A stretch of 64,000 bases of DNA, taken from positions 186,001 to 250,000 of the forward strand of contig NZ_RHIB01000002.1 of assembly GCF_003710255.1 (NCBI RefSeq), read 5' to 3'. How positions within the stretch are numbered: position 1 is the first letter of the stretch; every line of letters begins with the position of its first letter. This document shows, piece by piece, positions 41,127 to 52,200 of this stretch. This DNA comes from Alteribacter keqinensis. Its GTDB lineage: Bacteria; Bacillota; Bacilli; Bacillales; Salisediminibacteriaceae. The translations under genes were made by a program, and so were the position numbers. A model generated the notes under the pieces. The model was given only the letters and a program-made list of their open reading frames with translations. It searched no databases and was not told the origin of the DNA.

Positions 41127-43049
41127 TTGAAGAAAAATCTCACAATCTTTGCCTTAGTGTTTATGATCATGATGCCATTTATCATGTTTGATTCTGAACA
41201 ACCCACATTGGCGAATAGCCACGATGTAATGACCGGTGAAGTCACAGCATCTTCTTTATTCGTCCGATCGCAGCCATCAACCAACTCTAATGTGATAGGT
41301 TCACTATCGAGAGGTACCAAAGTATCATTATATGAACGCTCAGGCAGCTGGTACAAAGTAAAAGTAAATAATCAAACAGGCTATATTCATGGAGACTTTG
41401 TTAAAGTCACCAGTCAACCCGGTGAATCACTGTCAGGTCAAAAAGGTCAAATCACCGCTTCAAGCTTGAATGTCAGATCCAGTGCTTCTGCATCCTCTGC
41501 TGTTATCGGCAGTTTATCCAGAGGCGTAACTGTGGAACTTCAGGAACGGCATGGAAGCTGGTTCAAAATTAATAATAATAACCGTTCGGGCTTTATACAT
41601 AGTGATTATGTTAAAGTAACAAGCAGTGGTTCCGGGAGCGCAACCCCCGAGAACCAAGGCGAAGTAACGGCATCAAACCTGAATGTCCGCTCTCAGGCAT
41701 CGTCTTCCTCTTCCATTATCGGATCACTATCAAGAGGAACGAAAGTCGACCTTTATGAAAAATCCGGCAGCTGGTATAAAGTCAACGTCAACAATCGCTG
41801 GGGCTTTATCCACGCTGACTACGTTAAAGTACAGGGCAGTGGTTCATCAGGTAACACCAAGCCTGAGCAGCAAGGGGAAATTACGGCTTCAAGCTTAAAC
41901 GTACGATCTCAGGCATCATCCTCTGCATCCATTATCGGATCATTATCGAGAGGAACAAAAGTCGACCTTTATGAAAAGTCCGGCAGTTGGTATAAAGTCA
42001 ACGTCAGCAATCGCTGGGGCTTTATTCATGCAGACTATGTAAAAGTTCAGGGCAGTGGTTCTTCTGATAGTACAAAACCTGAACAACAGGGTGAAATTAC
42101 GGCTTCCAGTTTAAACGTCCGCTCCCAGGCTTCGACATCCGGATCCATTATCGGGTCCCTTTCAAGAGGAACAAAAGTGGACCTGTACGAAAAATCAGGC
42201 AGCTGGTATAAAATCAACATTAACAACCGTTGGGGTTACATTCACGCAGATTATGTGAAAGTAAATGGTTCCGGCGGAGACGGAAGCATCGATAAAAAAG
42301 GTCAGATAACGGCATCAAACCTGAATGTCCGCTCTCAGGCATCTTCATCAGCTTCCATCATCGGTTCTCTGCGTAATGGGACTGTAGTCGACCTTAAAGG
42401 CCAGTCAGGCAGCTGGTATCAAATCAGTTACAGCAACCAGAAAGGCTTCATCCATAGTGATTATGTGCAAATTGTAACACCGGGTACAACACCTCCACCA
42501 TCGAGTGGACAGCTTAACGGAAAAACGATTTTCCTTGACCCGGGGCACGGAGGTAATGATCCAGGAGCAGTAGTCGGGGGAGATAAGGAAAGTGCCCTGG
42601 CCCTTCAAATCTCCAACAAGCTGAAAACTGAGCTGGAGAAGCTAGGCGCCACCGTTATTACGAGTCGCACCAACGACCGCTATGTAGCTTTAAGTGAACG
42701 CGTCCGGATGGCAAATAATACGAGCTCCAACATCTTTGTAAGCATTCATTTAAATGCCTTCCCTGATCCAACGGCTCATGGAACTGAAGCATTCTATAAC
42801 ACAGTACACGCACCGGCCGGAAGCCAGAAGCTTGCAAGCAGCATCCATAACCGCCTTGTAGGCGAGTTAGGCTTAAGAGACAGAAACGTGAAGAACGCAA
42901 ACTTTGAAGTCATCCGCTATACGACAATGCCAAGCACATTGATTGAGATCGGTTTTATGACAAACCAAAGGGACCTGCACATTATTAAAAATGAACAGGA
43001 CAAGGTTGTGAACAGCCTGAAGAACGGTATTGTGGATTATTTCAATTAA
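41127..43049 (+). CDS. Secreted N-acetylmuramoyl-L-alanine amidase with six SH3b repeats
   Basis: The 640-residue exported autolysin starts at TTG with GAGGAG 8 nt upstream. A signal peptide (cleavage near TLANS, about 30) is followed by six bacterial SH3 repeats of about 58 residues (GEVTASxLNVRS...WGFIHADYVKV) with Ser/Gly linkers, then an Amidase_3 domain from about 460. Zinc ligands are His in FLDPGHGGND, Glu about 30 residues later, and His in VSIHLNA; the catalytic Glu is in LIEIGFMTN. The SH3b units bind the wall and the amidase cuts the bond between MurNAc and L-Ala. Repeats 3 to 5 are very similar at DNA level, suggesting recent internal duplication. Confidence 0.95.
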   Translation: MKKNLTIFALVFMIMMPFIMFDSEQPTLANSHDVMTGEVTASSLFVRSQPSTNSNVIGSLSRGTKVSLYERSGSWYKVKVNNQTGYIHGDFVKVTSQPGESLSGQKGQITASSLNVRSSASASSAVIGSLSRGVTVELQERHGSWFKINNNNRSGFIHSDYVKVTSSGSGSATPENQGEVTASNLNVRSQASSSSSIIGSLSRGTKVDLYEKSGSWYKVNVNNRWGFIHADYVKVQGSGSSGNTKPEQQGEITASSLNVRSQASSSASIIGSLSRGTKVDLYEKSGSWYKVNVSNRWGFIHADYVKVQGSGSSDSTKPEQQGEITASSLNVRSQASTSGSIIGSLSRGTKVDLYEKSGSWYKININNRWGYIHADYVKVNGSGGDGSIDKKGQITASNLNVRSQASSSASIIGSLRNGTVVDLKGQSGSWYQISYSNQKGFIHSDYVQIVTPGTTPPPSSGQLNGKTIFLDPGHGGNDPGAVVGGDKESALALQISNKLKTELEKLGATVITSRTNDRYVALSERVRMANNTSSNIFVSIHLNAFPDPTAHGTEAFYNTVHAPAGSQKLASSIHNRLVGELGLRDRNVKNANFEVIRYTTMPSTLIEIGFMTNQRDLHIIKNEQDKVVNSLKNGIVDYFN

Positions 43050-43057
43050 ACTATCAA

Positions 43058-43095
43058 AACCAGCATTCGCCATTGAATGCTGGTTTATTGTTTAT
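43058..43095 (+). terminator. Amidase gene terminator
   Basis: AACCAGCATTC / GAATGCTGGTT forms an 11-bp stem with a 6-nt loop followed by TATTGTTTATAA, just after the stop codon. Confidence 0.8.
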
Positions 43096-43339
43096 AATAA
43101 AACGGGAAAAGAGGAGTGTATCTAAATACCCGATACAAAGGATGTGTGTAACTTAATACTCAAAATGACGTCTCCTACTATAGCAATCTAACAGCATTTT
43201 GTTTAAAATTTCTCATTATTATCTTTACTGTTTCGACAAGATACGGTAAGATTTTATGAGGCTATTATAAATTTTCTACTAAAAAAGGACATCCTATCCC
43301 TTCATTTCTAGTAGTTAATAAGAAGAGGAGTGTCTGACG

Positions 43340-44374
43340 GTGGCACATTCACGAATGGAAAAGAAACGCAGAAAAAAAAGGTCACCTTTCAAACGATTTA
43401 TAAAGGTTACTTCACTTGTTTTCTTGTTACTGATTCTAACTACAGGCGGATACGCATTCTGGAAAATAAATGATGTTTCCCAAAGCGCCCAGGTTGATCT
43501 TGACCGTGGTGAACATTCTGAATACCGGGACGCTGCCATTAACCCGAATAAGGACCCGTTTTCAATGCTGATTTTAGGATTGGATACGAGAGACGGTGAC
43601 CTTTCCGGAATCTCGGATGCAATGGTACTGGCAACATTCAACCCAAAAGAAGGAACCATTAAAATGCTGAATATTCCACGGGATTCAAGAGTTCAGATCG
43701 CCGGACGTGAGCGCATTGATAAAATTAATCATGCTCATGCATTTGGCGGAGTGGATATGTCCATTGCCACAGTTGAAAACCTGCTGGATATTCCCGTTGA
43801 TTACTTCCTATCATTGAATTTTGATGCATTTATGAAGATCATCGATGAATTAGGCGGTGTTGATGTAGAGGTTCCAATGACATTTACCGAAACGGATAAT
43901 GCTACCTATGGTACGCTTACAATTGAAGAAGGTCCTCAAAGACTTAACGGTCAGGAAGCTCTGGCGTATGCAAGAATGAGAAAGTCAGACCCGAGAGGAG
44001 ATCTCGGCAGAGGAGACCGCCAAAAAGAAATTATGGAATCCGTTATTAAAGAAGCAGCAAGCTTGAGTTCCATTACTAATTTTGGCTCATTGATGGATGC
44101 TCTTGACGGAAATATCTATACCAACATGAGCTTTAATCATGTACTCGGGATGCACTCCTACGCCGATGAGTTAAATAATATTGAATCCGTGTCATTCTCA
44201 GGAGACAATTATACTGAAAACGGCGTTTATTATTACCAGCTCAGAGAAGATTCCGTTAAAGAAGTTTCAACCATGCTGAAACAGCACCTTGATATAGAAG
44301 TTGACACAGAGCCTGAATTTGCAGACGAAGCTGAATCTGCAGAACAGACCGAAGAAACGAATACGGAGTATTAA
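43340..44374 (+). CDS. LytR-CpsA-Psr family wall-polymer ligase (TagU-like)
   Basis: The 344-residue protein starts at GTG with GAGGAG 9 nt upstream. A basic cytoplasmic N-terminus (KKRRKKRSPFKRF) precedes one membrane helix (about 25-45), then the extracellular LCP domain (about 75-235): SMLILGLDTRDGD, MVLATFNPKEGTIKMLNIPRDSRV, INHAHAFGG, and ALAYARMRKSDPRGDLGRGDRQ with the conserved Arg and Asp residues that bind polyprenyl pyrophosphate. LCP enzymes transfer teichoic acids or other glycopolymers from lipid carrier to peptidoglycan. The C-terminus is a Glu-rich tail. In B. subtilis tagU lies next to yvyE-degS. It could attach the polymer made by the neighbouring genes. Confidence 0.93.
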   Translation: MAHSRMEKKRRKKRSPFKRFIKVTSLVFLLLILTTGGYAFWKINDVSQSAQVDLDRGEHSEYRDAAINPNKDPFSMLILGLDTRDGDLSGISDAMVLATFNPKEGTIKMLNIPRDSRVQIAGRERIDKINHAHAFGGVDMSIATVENLLDIPVDYFLSLNFDAFMKIIDELGGVDVEVPMTFTETDNATYGTLTIEEGPQRLNGQEALAYARMRKSDPRGDLGRGDRQKEIMESVIKEAASLSSITNFGSLMDALDGNIYTNMSFNHVLGMHSYADELNNIESVSFSGDNYTENGVYYYQLREDSVKEVSTMLKQHLDIEVDTEPEFADEAESAEQTEETNTEY

Positions 44375-44377
44375 GAA

Positions 44378-44410
44378 AACCGGGTGGAATTTACCACCCG
44401 GTTCTTTTAT
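44378..44410. terminator. Bidirectional terminator between LCP and epimerase genes
   Basis: AACCGGGTGG / CCACCCGGTT is a perfect 10-bp stem with a 6-nt loop. T-rich sequence follows on the plus strand (CTTTTATTT) and TTTTCTTAA on the minus strand. It separates convergent genes. Confidence 0.9.
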
Positions 44411-45342
44411 TTCTTTCTATAATAATCAATTGTCTCTTCAAGCCCCTTGTTTAATGGAACATCAACTGTCCAGGAGCTCTCCCTGCATAGTGAGACATTG
44501 TCCAAATAACTTCTCTTTATATCCCCCGGCCTTTCTTTTTCGAACCTTGGTGAATAATCCTGCCCCGTTGATTCGCAGATTACTTTCAGCAGTTCTTCAA
44601 TACTTGTTTCCTCTCCTGAACTTACGTTATACACAAAGGAGTCAGATTTTTCATCGATCCACTGGCAGACAGCTCTGGATACATCTTTTACAAAGATAAA
44701 ATCCCTCGTCTGCAGACCGTCACCAAAAATGACAGGTCTCTTACCATTAATGAGGTCTTCAATAAAAATGGTAATCACACCTGATTCTGTTGCTGCACTT
44801 TGTCTTGGTCCATAAACATTGGCAAATCTGAGGCACTTCACTTCCATATCATAAAGTCTGCCATATGTTTTCACATATTCTTCAGCAGCAAGCTTTGATA
44901 CACCATATGGGGAGAGCGGGTTAACCTCATGTTGTTCCTTAATCGGAAGTACTGAAGTTTCTCCGTAGACAGCAGCTGAGGAAGCATAAATAAACGTACG
45001 GACATTCGCTTTCCTGCTGCATTCAAGCAGATTAATTGTCCCCGTAATATTAACACCTGCATCTGCACCAGGATTCTCCAGAGACGGCCCCACCTTACTT
45101 TGAGCAGCCAGATGAATGACATGATCAATGTCCGGATGCAGCTGAAAAACATTCTGTACCGCTTCCATATGTGTAATACAGCCTTCACAAAAAGAAACCT
45201 CATCCAGACTGGAATCAAGATTTTTAAGAGTGCCTGTACTTAAATTATCCAATATGACTACATTCATTTTTATTTTAAGCAACATGTCTACTACATGAGA
45301 GCCAATAAATCCAGCTCCCCCTGTAACCAGCACTTTCTTCAT
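44407..45342 (-). CDS. NAD-dependent sugar-nucleotide epimerase (UDP-glucose 4-epimerase-like)
   Basis: This is a 311-residue SDR protein. The ATG at 45342 has GAGGG 6 nt upstream; longer in-frame starts lack this. The Rossmann motif is TGGAGFIGSH, with YASSAAVYG, catalytic YGVSK near 150 and RFANVYGPRQ, as in GalE and UDP-GlcA/GlcNAc epimerases. It inverts C4 of a UDP-sugar, giving a galacto-configured precursor. It is the last gene of the gtaB-ugd-transferase-epimerase unit. Given the upstream UDP-glucose dehydrogenase, UDP-glucuronate is a possible substrate. Confidence 0.9.
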   Translation of the reverse strand: MKKVLVTGGAGFIGSHVVDMLLKIKMNVVILDNLSTGTLKNLDSSLDEVSFCEGCITHMEAVQNVFQLHPDIDHVIHLAAQSKVGPSLENPGADAGVNITGTINLLECSRKANVRTFIYASSAAVYGETSVLPIKEQHEVNPLSPYGVSKLAAEEYVKTYGRLYDMEVKCLRFANVYGPRQSAATESGVITIFIEDLINGKRPVIFGDGLQTRDFIFVKDVSRAVCQWIDEKSDSFVYNVSSGEETSIEELLKVICESTGQDYSPRFEKERPGDIKRSYLDNVSLCRESSWTVDVPLNKGLEETIDYYRKK

Positions 45343-45376
45343 CATCAACCCTCTTTTCAAAAAGAAAAGGCCAGCC

Positions 45377-46750
45377 TTATTTGGTTAGCTGGCTGACCCT
45401 TTTTTCTGTACGTTCTTCTTTCTTTTCCGTTCCCTCTGCCTTTGATTTGTCCAATAACACAAGGAACGTTTTTAATAGAATGACAATATCCAGCCAGAAA
45501 CTATAGTTACGGATATAATACAGGTCAAACCTGAGCTTGTCATCCACTTCTGTACTATATTTACCCATTATTTGTGCATAACCGGTGATCCCCGGCTTCA
45601 CTTTATTGCGATAACCGTAATGATAATGCTTTTTCGACAACTGTTTTATAAAAAAACCACGTTCAGGCCTCGGTCCTACAAGAGACATGTCACCTTTAAG
45701 AACATTAAACAGCTGTGGCAGCTCATCCAAACGGGTCGCCCGCATAAACCTTCCTACCTTGGTAATCCGGTCATCATCCTCAACAGCAAGCACGGGACCG
45801 GTTTTGCTTTCTGCCCCTTCAATCATAGACCGGAATTTATAGATTGTAAACGGCTTGTTGTCTTTGCCGAAACGCTCCTGGCTGTAGATCACACTGCCCT
45901 TAGGGTCTTCCAGCTTCACAACAATGGCTGTGATTAGCAATACTGGGCTTAGAATGATTAAAAGGGAAGCTGAAGCGACAAGATCACATACCCGCTTAAC
46001 GAGCGTCTGGTCCCAAGTTAAACCAAAAGGTTTTACTGACATTACTAGGGTGTCGTCCAAAGGTGATACATTAGCCCGTTGCAGCAAAAGCTCGTAAAGT
46101 GTTGGAATAACATAAACCAGCTTATTCTGTTTCATAGCATAATAGATGATTTGTGATTTTTCCTCTTTGCTGACACTGGTGCATAATAGTACGTAATCAG
46201 TTTCTTTCATATACAGCTTTATTCTATCCATTGATGTAGATGGAGCAATCTGGGTAATTCTTGTTCCCTTCATCATTGGCTTCTTAATTTTCGACAGAAT
46301 TTTATCTGTGTTTTCAGCATCACCGATAAAAAGGACATTCCCTACAACATTGCCTCTCGTAAACTTCAAATAAAGCAGCTTAAATGAAGTAAGGAAAATT
46401 ACCATGAATATACTTCCGATAAGGATAATCGATCGCGGCATGGCAAATTCTCTGAATAAATAGGAGGCTGCCATTGTAAGGAAAGCCATAGCAATTACAG
46501 CTACAACTACTTTAATCATGATATCCCAGAGGGTCTTCCTGCGATCCAGCGCATAAAGCTCATAGATGGATATAAAGAAAAGACCGATCAGCAGGATCCA
46601 TGGTAAAAGTGAAATGAAAGAATTCCAATTTTCCTGCGGGAAGCCATTGTAACGGATATAAAAGGCACCAACGTAAGCCGCTAAAATAATGAGTAAATCG
46701 GCTACAATGATAAAGCCTTTATGGTTTGTTAATTGATTACTGTCAGGCAT
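45377..46750 (-). CDS. Polyprenyl-phosphate sugar phosphotransferase (exopolysaccharide initiating)
   Basis: This 457-residue membrane protein has four to five N-terminal spans (about 12-120), a nucleotide-fold CoA-binding-like middle and a fifth span near 270 before the bacterial sugar transferase domain (about 260-430). That domain contains YSQERFGKDNKPFTIYKFRSM, the RATRLDELPQLFNVLKGDMSLVGPRPE motif and KPGITGYAQI. The family (WbaP/PssY/TuaA/EpsL-like) moves a sugar 1-phosphate from UDP-sugar to undecaprenyl phosphate, the first step of a polysaccharide. The final 25 residues are Lys/Glu-rich. It lies between ugd and the epimerase in one unit. Confidence 0.94.
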   Translation of the reverse strand: MPDSNQLTNHKGFIIVADLLIILAAYVGAFYIRYNGFPQENWNSFISLLPWILLIGLFFISIYELYALDRRKTLWDIMIKVVVAVIAMAFLTMAASYLFREFAMPRSIILIGSIFMVIFLTSFKLLYLKFTRGNVVGNVLFIGDAENTDKILSKIKKPMMKGTRITQIAPSTSMDRIKLYMKETDYVLLCTSVSKEEKSQIIYYAMKQNKLVYVIPTLYELLLQRANVSPLDDTLVMSVKPFGLTWDQTLVKRVCDLVASASLLIILSPVLLITAIVVKLEDPKGSVIYSQERFGKDNKPFTIYKFRSMIEGAESKTGPVLAVEDDDRITKVGRFMRATRLDELPQLFNVLKGDMSLVGPRPERGFFIKQLSKKHYHYGYRNKVKPGITGYAQIMGKYSTEVDDKLRFDLYYIRNYSFWLDIVILLKTFLVLLDKSKAEGTEKKEERTEKRVSQLTK

Positions 46751-46861
46751 CGTAAATACCTCTCTCTCTTACTGTAAAACCCCTGGTTCACATTGAGTCA
46801 ATGTTTCCATCTTGTAAAATAAATACACACAACTCCTTATAAATAAACCACTTTAGCAGTG

Positions 46862-48190
46862 TTATTGAATAACTTTTGCACTATGTTCTACAACCGGACG
46901 TCCGATTGAATGATAGATCAGACCAGCTTTCTCTGCTTCTTTCAGATCAAAGCAATTACGTCCATCGATTAAAATCGGCATCTTTAACTGTCTTCTGACT
47001 TTATCGAGGTCCATTTCAACAATCTCTTTCCAATCGGTGAGAATCACACATGCATCTGCATTTTCAATCGTTTTGTATAAGTCTGTGCTGTATGTGATAC
47101 TCTCTCCAAAAAACTGCTTGGCTGCACGGTTTGCAATAGGATCAAATGCTTCCACATCTGCTTCATGCTTAACAAGCTCAGGAATAATTTCAAGTGAGGG
47201 AGCGTCTCTCATGTCATCTGTGTTAGGTTTAAATGCAAGACCAAGTACAGCAATTCGCTTGCCTTTCAAACTTGGAAATATACTTTTAAGCTTTGAAACT
47301 ACTTTCAGTTTTTGCTTATCATTTGTTTCAATAACAGCTTTCGCCAGCTTAAAATCATAACCGACCTGTTCAGCTATATGAACAAGTGCCTTAGAATCCT
47401 TAGGGAAGCAGGAGCCCCCGTAACCGATACCGGCCTGGAGGAACTGTGCACCAATCCGCTTATCATACCCCATACCTTCGGCGACTTTTGTAACGTCTGC
47501 GCCAACACGTTCACAAATATTCGCAATATCATTGATATAGGATATTTTGGTTGCAAGAAAGACATTGGAAGCATACTTAATCATTTCTGCTGTTTCAAGA
47601 TTGGTTTTTACAATCGTCTCTGTAAACGGCTTGTGCAATTCAATAATCATATCTGCAGCATGATCGCTTGTTGCTCCTACCACAGCCCGTTCCATGTTCA
47701 TCGTGTCATACAAGGCAGAGCCTTCCCTTAAAAACTCAGGATTTGATACTACGTCAAACGGCGCTCTTCCATTGCTTCTGCTTGAAACAATCCCATGAAC
47801 AAGTCTTCCTGTTCCAACAGGTACGGTACTTTTATTAACAATGACTTTATATCCGTTCAGGTTTTCCCCAATTGTCTGAGCGACGTTCTTAACAAAGGTT
47901 AAGTCAGCCTCACCGGACTCAGCCATCGGTGTACCTACTCCAATGTAAATAATCTCAGCATCACGAATGGCTTGAGGAATGTCAGTTGTAAATGTTAGAC
48001 GCTCTTCCTTGACGTTTCGTTTCACAACCTCTTCAAGTCCCGGCTCATAAATTGGTATCTTACCGTTGATTAAATTAGTAATCTTTGTTTCATCAATATC
48101 ACAGCATACTACCTGGTTTCCTGTTTCAGCAAAACAAGTCCCTGATACAAGTCCAACATAACCAGTGCCCATTACTGCTATTTTTTTCAT
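46862..48190 (-). CDS. UDP-glucose 6-dehydrogenase
   Basis: The 442-residue protein begins KKIAVMGTGYVGLVSGTCFA (NAD-binding) and contains the catalytic Cys in YGGSCFPKDSKAL near 260 and the C-terminal UDP-binding domain with GLAFKPNTDDMRDAPS. It oxidises UDP-glucose twice to UDP-glucuronate. Together with GtaB just upstream (10 nt) it supplies glucuronate for a uronic-acid wall polymer such as teichuronic acid or teichuronopeptide, matching B. subtilis TuaD. TAGGAG precedes the ATG. Confidence 0.96.
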   Translation of the reverse strand: MKKIAVMGTGYVGLVSGTCFAETGNQVVCCDIDETKITNLINGKIPIYEPGLEEVVKRNVKEERLTFTTDIPQAIRDAEIIYIGVGTPMAESGEADLTFVKNVAQTIGENLNGYKVIVNKSTVPVGTGRLVHGIVSSRSNGRAPFDVVSNPEFLREGSALYDTMNMERAVVGATSDHAADMIIELHKPFTETIVKTNLETAEMIKYASNVFLATKISYINDIANICERVGADVTKVAEGMGYDKRIGAQFLQAGIGYGGSCFPKDSKALVHIAEQVGYDFKLAKAVIETNDKQKLKVVSKLKSIFPSLKGKRIAVLGLAFKPNTDDMRDAPSLEIIPELVKHEADVEAFDPIANRAAKQFFGESITYSTDLYKTIENADACVILTDWKEIVEMDLDKVRRQLKMPILIDGRNCFDLKEAEKAGLIYHSIGRPVVEHSAKVIQ

Positions 48191-48200
48191 TAGTAATCTC

Positions 48201-49094
48201 CTAACCTTTCACTGCGCTTAACTTGGTTTCGTAAACTTCTTTTAAGTATTCAGCTACCTCTGTAGATAGATCTTCCCGCTGAAGGGCAAAATCAACCGTC
48301 GCTTTTATAAAACCGAATTTATCACCCACGTCGTATCGGATGCCTTCGAAGTTATAAGCCAGAACGGCCTGCTTCTGATTCAGCACATTAATCGCATCTG
48401 TAAGCTGAATTTCACCGCCGGATCCTGTTGGCAGATTCTCAAGAATCTCAAAAATCTCCGGACGCAACACGTAACGTCCCATAATCGCATAATTGGAAGG
48501 CGCATCTTCAATCGCCGGCTTCTCAACCAAGGTTTCAGCATGAATGACATTCGATTCAATTTCCTGTCCCTTAGGCGCTACAATCCCATATTTCGAAACA
48601 TCTTTGTCCGGCACTTCCTGAACCCCTACAACCGATGAATGGTAACGGTCATAAACGTCTATCAACTGCTCAAGACATGGTGTTTCGGACTGTACGATGT
48701 CGTCACCGAGTAAAACGGCAAATGGTTCATTTCCGATAAACTTACGTGCGCACCAGATGGCATGTCCAAGGCCCATTGGCTCCTTTTGACGAATATAATG
48801 AATATTTGTCATACTTGAAATTTCCTGCATTTGTTTTAAAAGTACCTGCTTGTCTTTCTTTTCAAGAGTTTCTTCTAGTTCAAATGATTTATCAAAGTGA
48901 TCCTCAATCGCTCTTTTTCCACGACCCGTGACCACAATAATGTCTTCTATACCAGAAGCAATCGCTTCTTCAATAATATATTGTATTGTAGGCTTGTCCA
49001 CTATCGGCAGCATTTCTTTAGGCTGTGCTTTCGTAGCAGGAAGGAATCTTGTTCCAAGCCCTGCAGCAGGAATTATTGCTTTTTTTACTTGCAT
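48201..49094 (-). CDS. gtaB: UTP-glucose-1-phosphate uridylyltransferase
   Basis: The 297-residue protein shows [57 protein letters not shown] and VEKP, all hallmarks of GalU/GtaB. It makes UDP-glucose from UTP and glucose 1-phosphate. First gene of the four-gene minus-strand unit, followed directly by ugd. GGGGAAA lies before the ATG. UDP-glucose also feeds teichoic acid glycosylation and glycolipids. Confidence 0.96.
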   Translation of the reverse strand: MQVKKAIIPAAGLGTRFLPATKAQPKEMLPIVDKPTIQYIIEEAIASGIEDIIVVTGRGKRAIEDHFDKSFELEETLEKKDKQVLLKQMQEISSMTNIHYIRQKEPMGLGHAIWCARKFIGNEPFAVLLGDDIVQSETPCLEQLIDVYDRYHSSVVGVQEVPDKDVSKYGIVAPKGQEIESNVIHAETLVEKPAIEDAPSNYAIMGRYVLRPEIFEILENLPTGSGGEIQLTDAINVLNQKQAVLAYNFEGIRYDVGDKFGFIKATVDFALQREDLSTEVAEYLKEVYETKLSAVKG

Positions 49095-49259
49095 TGTTTT
49101 TCCCCTTCCCTATTGCTTATCCATGAAGGCTTATAAACTCGGATTATTTCCATCATCTCATTATAGTACGAAACATTACTCGAATCTAGTTATTATAATA
49201 ATATTGTCGACACATCCAATATATAGTTACAAAAAGGTGACAACAAAAGAAAATGAGTT

Positions 49260-49296
49260 CTAAAAAGCCCTTAGGTAAATTCGCCCAAGGACTTCT
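49260..49296 (-). terminator. Glucosaminidase gene terminator
   Basis: On the minus strand AAGTCCTTGGG / CCTAAGGGCTT forms a stem with one mismatch, followed by TTTTTAGAA. Confidence 0.78.
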
Positions 49297-49299
49297 AGG

Positions 49300-52200
49300 T
49301 TATTTGTATTGAACAATATCAAATTCCATTCTTGGATTTTCCATTTGTTCATATAGAGACTTCATACGTGGGATTTGCTTCACAGACCACCCCATATCTG
49401 TAGCATATTGGGAATACCCTCCCCAACTATTCAAATACAAATGGTTCCATCTCATTTTATACAGTGTATTTTGTCCTCTTTCAAAATAGCTGTTTGAAAT
49501 GAAGGCAGCTCCTCCTATTATTGCTTGTTCCGGAGTAAACCACCCTTCTTCATATGCCTTGATTGCTCCTAACGTGTAGGGGTCCTGATCTTGTGCACCT
49601 ATACCAAACATATTATAGGTTGTTTTTATTTCAGTTAAGCTATTTCTATTATTAAGGTTTACAAGAACGAGGTTACCATTATGGTCTTTACCTACCTCAA
49701 TGCCATTTGATAGCTGAGATGAACCATTTCCTGATTCCAGCAAAGCATGGGCTATGAGATAGACTTCGTTTACACCATTCGTTTGCCCCGCATTAATGAA
49801 CGCCTGTCCCTTACTGTCAAATATACCTTGACCTCTTAAAACATTGTTTAACTGAGAAGAAGGGATCCCGGTGCTTTTATCTAGTACCACATGTTGAAGT
49901 GGGTCGTTTTTATTAGGATTTAAGTATTTTATAAAATCTTCAACTTTTGCATTTCTCCAAACCGGTCTAACATCATACCAAAAATCGTTCCCACTAACCG
50001 TTTCCCCTTTCACTTCAGCATGAATTGGGAGTCTCATAGTGAGATAGGCGGGGTTGTTAAAGTTATTAAAGATATAGCTACTCCTATTCGCACTCTGATA
50101 AACTTTTGCTGGCTTATTAATAGAAACAACCGGAAACCCATATCTGTTTGCTAAGCTACTATGAACATAAAGCTGTCGATTATCGTACGAGATTTCATAC
50201 CATACCTCACTCCCAGATACACTATCACCAATAACCTCCCTTACATAAACAAATTCTGTACCTCTTGATACGTTTGTAGCGATTGCTCCACTTGTGCTTG
50301 GAGCTCTTCTTAAATTAACACTACTTCCTGTTATACTTCCAAAGAGTTGCAAATCACTACTGTGAATAAAGCCCGACAAACCTCTGTACAGATCCGTCTG
50401 TGGAGGAGGATTTAGCTTTTGTTGCTCACTAACTGCTTCTTCTAATGATAGCTCATAAATAGTGTAAGTATAGGAGTCACCTACAGAAAGCAGTTCATCT
50501 ATCTTAGAGAGTGTTACATCATCCGCCATACCATTCACTATCAAGCCGTGTTCTCTTTGAAATGCTCTCACTTGCCTTTCTGTTGCTGGTCCAAAGGATG
50601 TATTGGGATTATCAGATACATGGAAACCTAATCTTGATAGATTTTCCTTTAGTGTGATGGTATCTGGGTGACTTCGACCGTTTTGTAACGGACTGTTTAG
50701 TATATCTTCAATCTTTGACCAAGCTTCTTGATCCACTCCCCCTGTTACTGATAGTCCGTAATATGCCTGAAGCTCTCTGACCGTCCTTTCGGTGGTAGGG
50801 CCGTACTGTGGCGTTGGGTTCGCTGAAACAACAAAGCCAAGCTTCGCCATGTTTTCTTTTAATAAAACCACATCTTGACGGTAATCACCGATACGCATTG
50901 GCGTTTGAATAAGGTCATTCATTTTAGCGAGTGTCACTTCATCTCCGATGCCGTTTTCACGAAGACCATAAAATGCTTGAAAATCTCTAACTCTACTTTC
51001 GGTTGACGGACCGTAGGCCGTATTCGGATTATCCGATACATGAAAACCTAACCTTGACAAGTTTTCTTTCAGTGTAATTACATCTGAATGATTCCGGCCG
51101 TTTTGCAACGGGCTACTTAAAATCTCATCTATCCTATCTAATGTTGGATGATCCGCAATACCGTTCTCCCTTAAGCCGTAATAGTGCTGAAATGCTCTAA
51201 CCTGCCGCTCTGTAGAAGGCCCATAAGCTGTATTTGGATTGTCCGACACATGGAAGCCTAGCATAGACAATTTTTCTTTTAATGGGATGGTATCAGCATG
51301 GTTTTGACCATTCTGTAGAGGGCTGTTAAGAACCTCTTCTATTTTTGACCACGTTTCTTCACCAACACTCCCTGTTACGGATAAACCATAGTATGACTGA
51401 AGCTCTCTCACCGTCCGTTCTGTTGACGGACCATACTGCGGAGTTGGAGTCGCTGAAACAACAAAGCCAAGCTTCGCCATGTTTTCTTTTAATAGAACCG
51501 CATCTTGACGGTAATCACCATTTCCCATTGGTGTTCGGATAAGTTCCTCAATTTTAGCAAGCGTTACTTCATCTCCGATCCCGTTTTCACGCAAACCGTA
51601 GAACGATTGAAATTCTCTGACTCGTCGTTCGGTAGATGGCCCATAGGCCGTATTCGGATTGTCCGACACATGGAAACCTAATCTTGATAGGTTTTCCTTT
51701 AGTGTGATGGTATCTGTATGGTTGCGACCATTACTAAGAGGGCTGCTTAAAATCTCATCTATTTTAGCGAAAGTGAGTTCTCCCGCAACGCCGGATACTT
51801 CAAGACCGTAATAGGCTTGAAATTCTTTTACTACACGCTCTGTGGAGGGGCCGTAATTTTCATTTGGATTATCTGATACATGAAAACCTAAAGTACTAAG
51901 GTTGATCTTTAGATCAATAACAAGTGGCTCACGATCACCATTTCTTAGTCCATCATTGCTCTGAGCATCATTTGTACTAGTCATACTGAATGAAGTTATT
52001 GCTTCGGTTGAATCTACTTCTTCAGTTTTTATTATAGTAGTTTCAGTATTAACCTCTTTATCGACAGTAATTGAATGGGGTTCTATACTGTTTTCTACTT
52101 CATCTACTTTATCCAATTTTTTTTCGTATTCAAAGTCAGTTTCAATTTTATTATTGTCTTTGTATAGAATACTATCTATATCTTTATTATCACTAAGTAA

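Noticed and set aside
41127-43049. Tandem SH3b DNA repeats as a non-coding satellite
   Set aside because: They encode in-frame SH3b domains in a gene with signal peptide and amidase domain.
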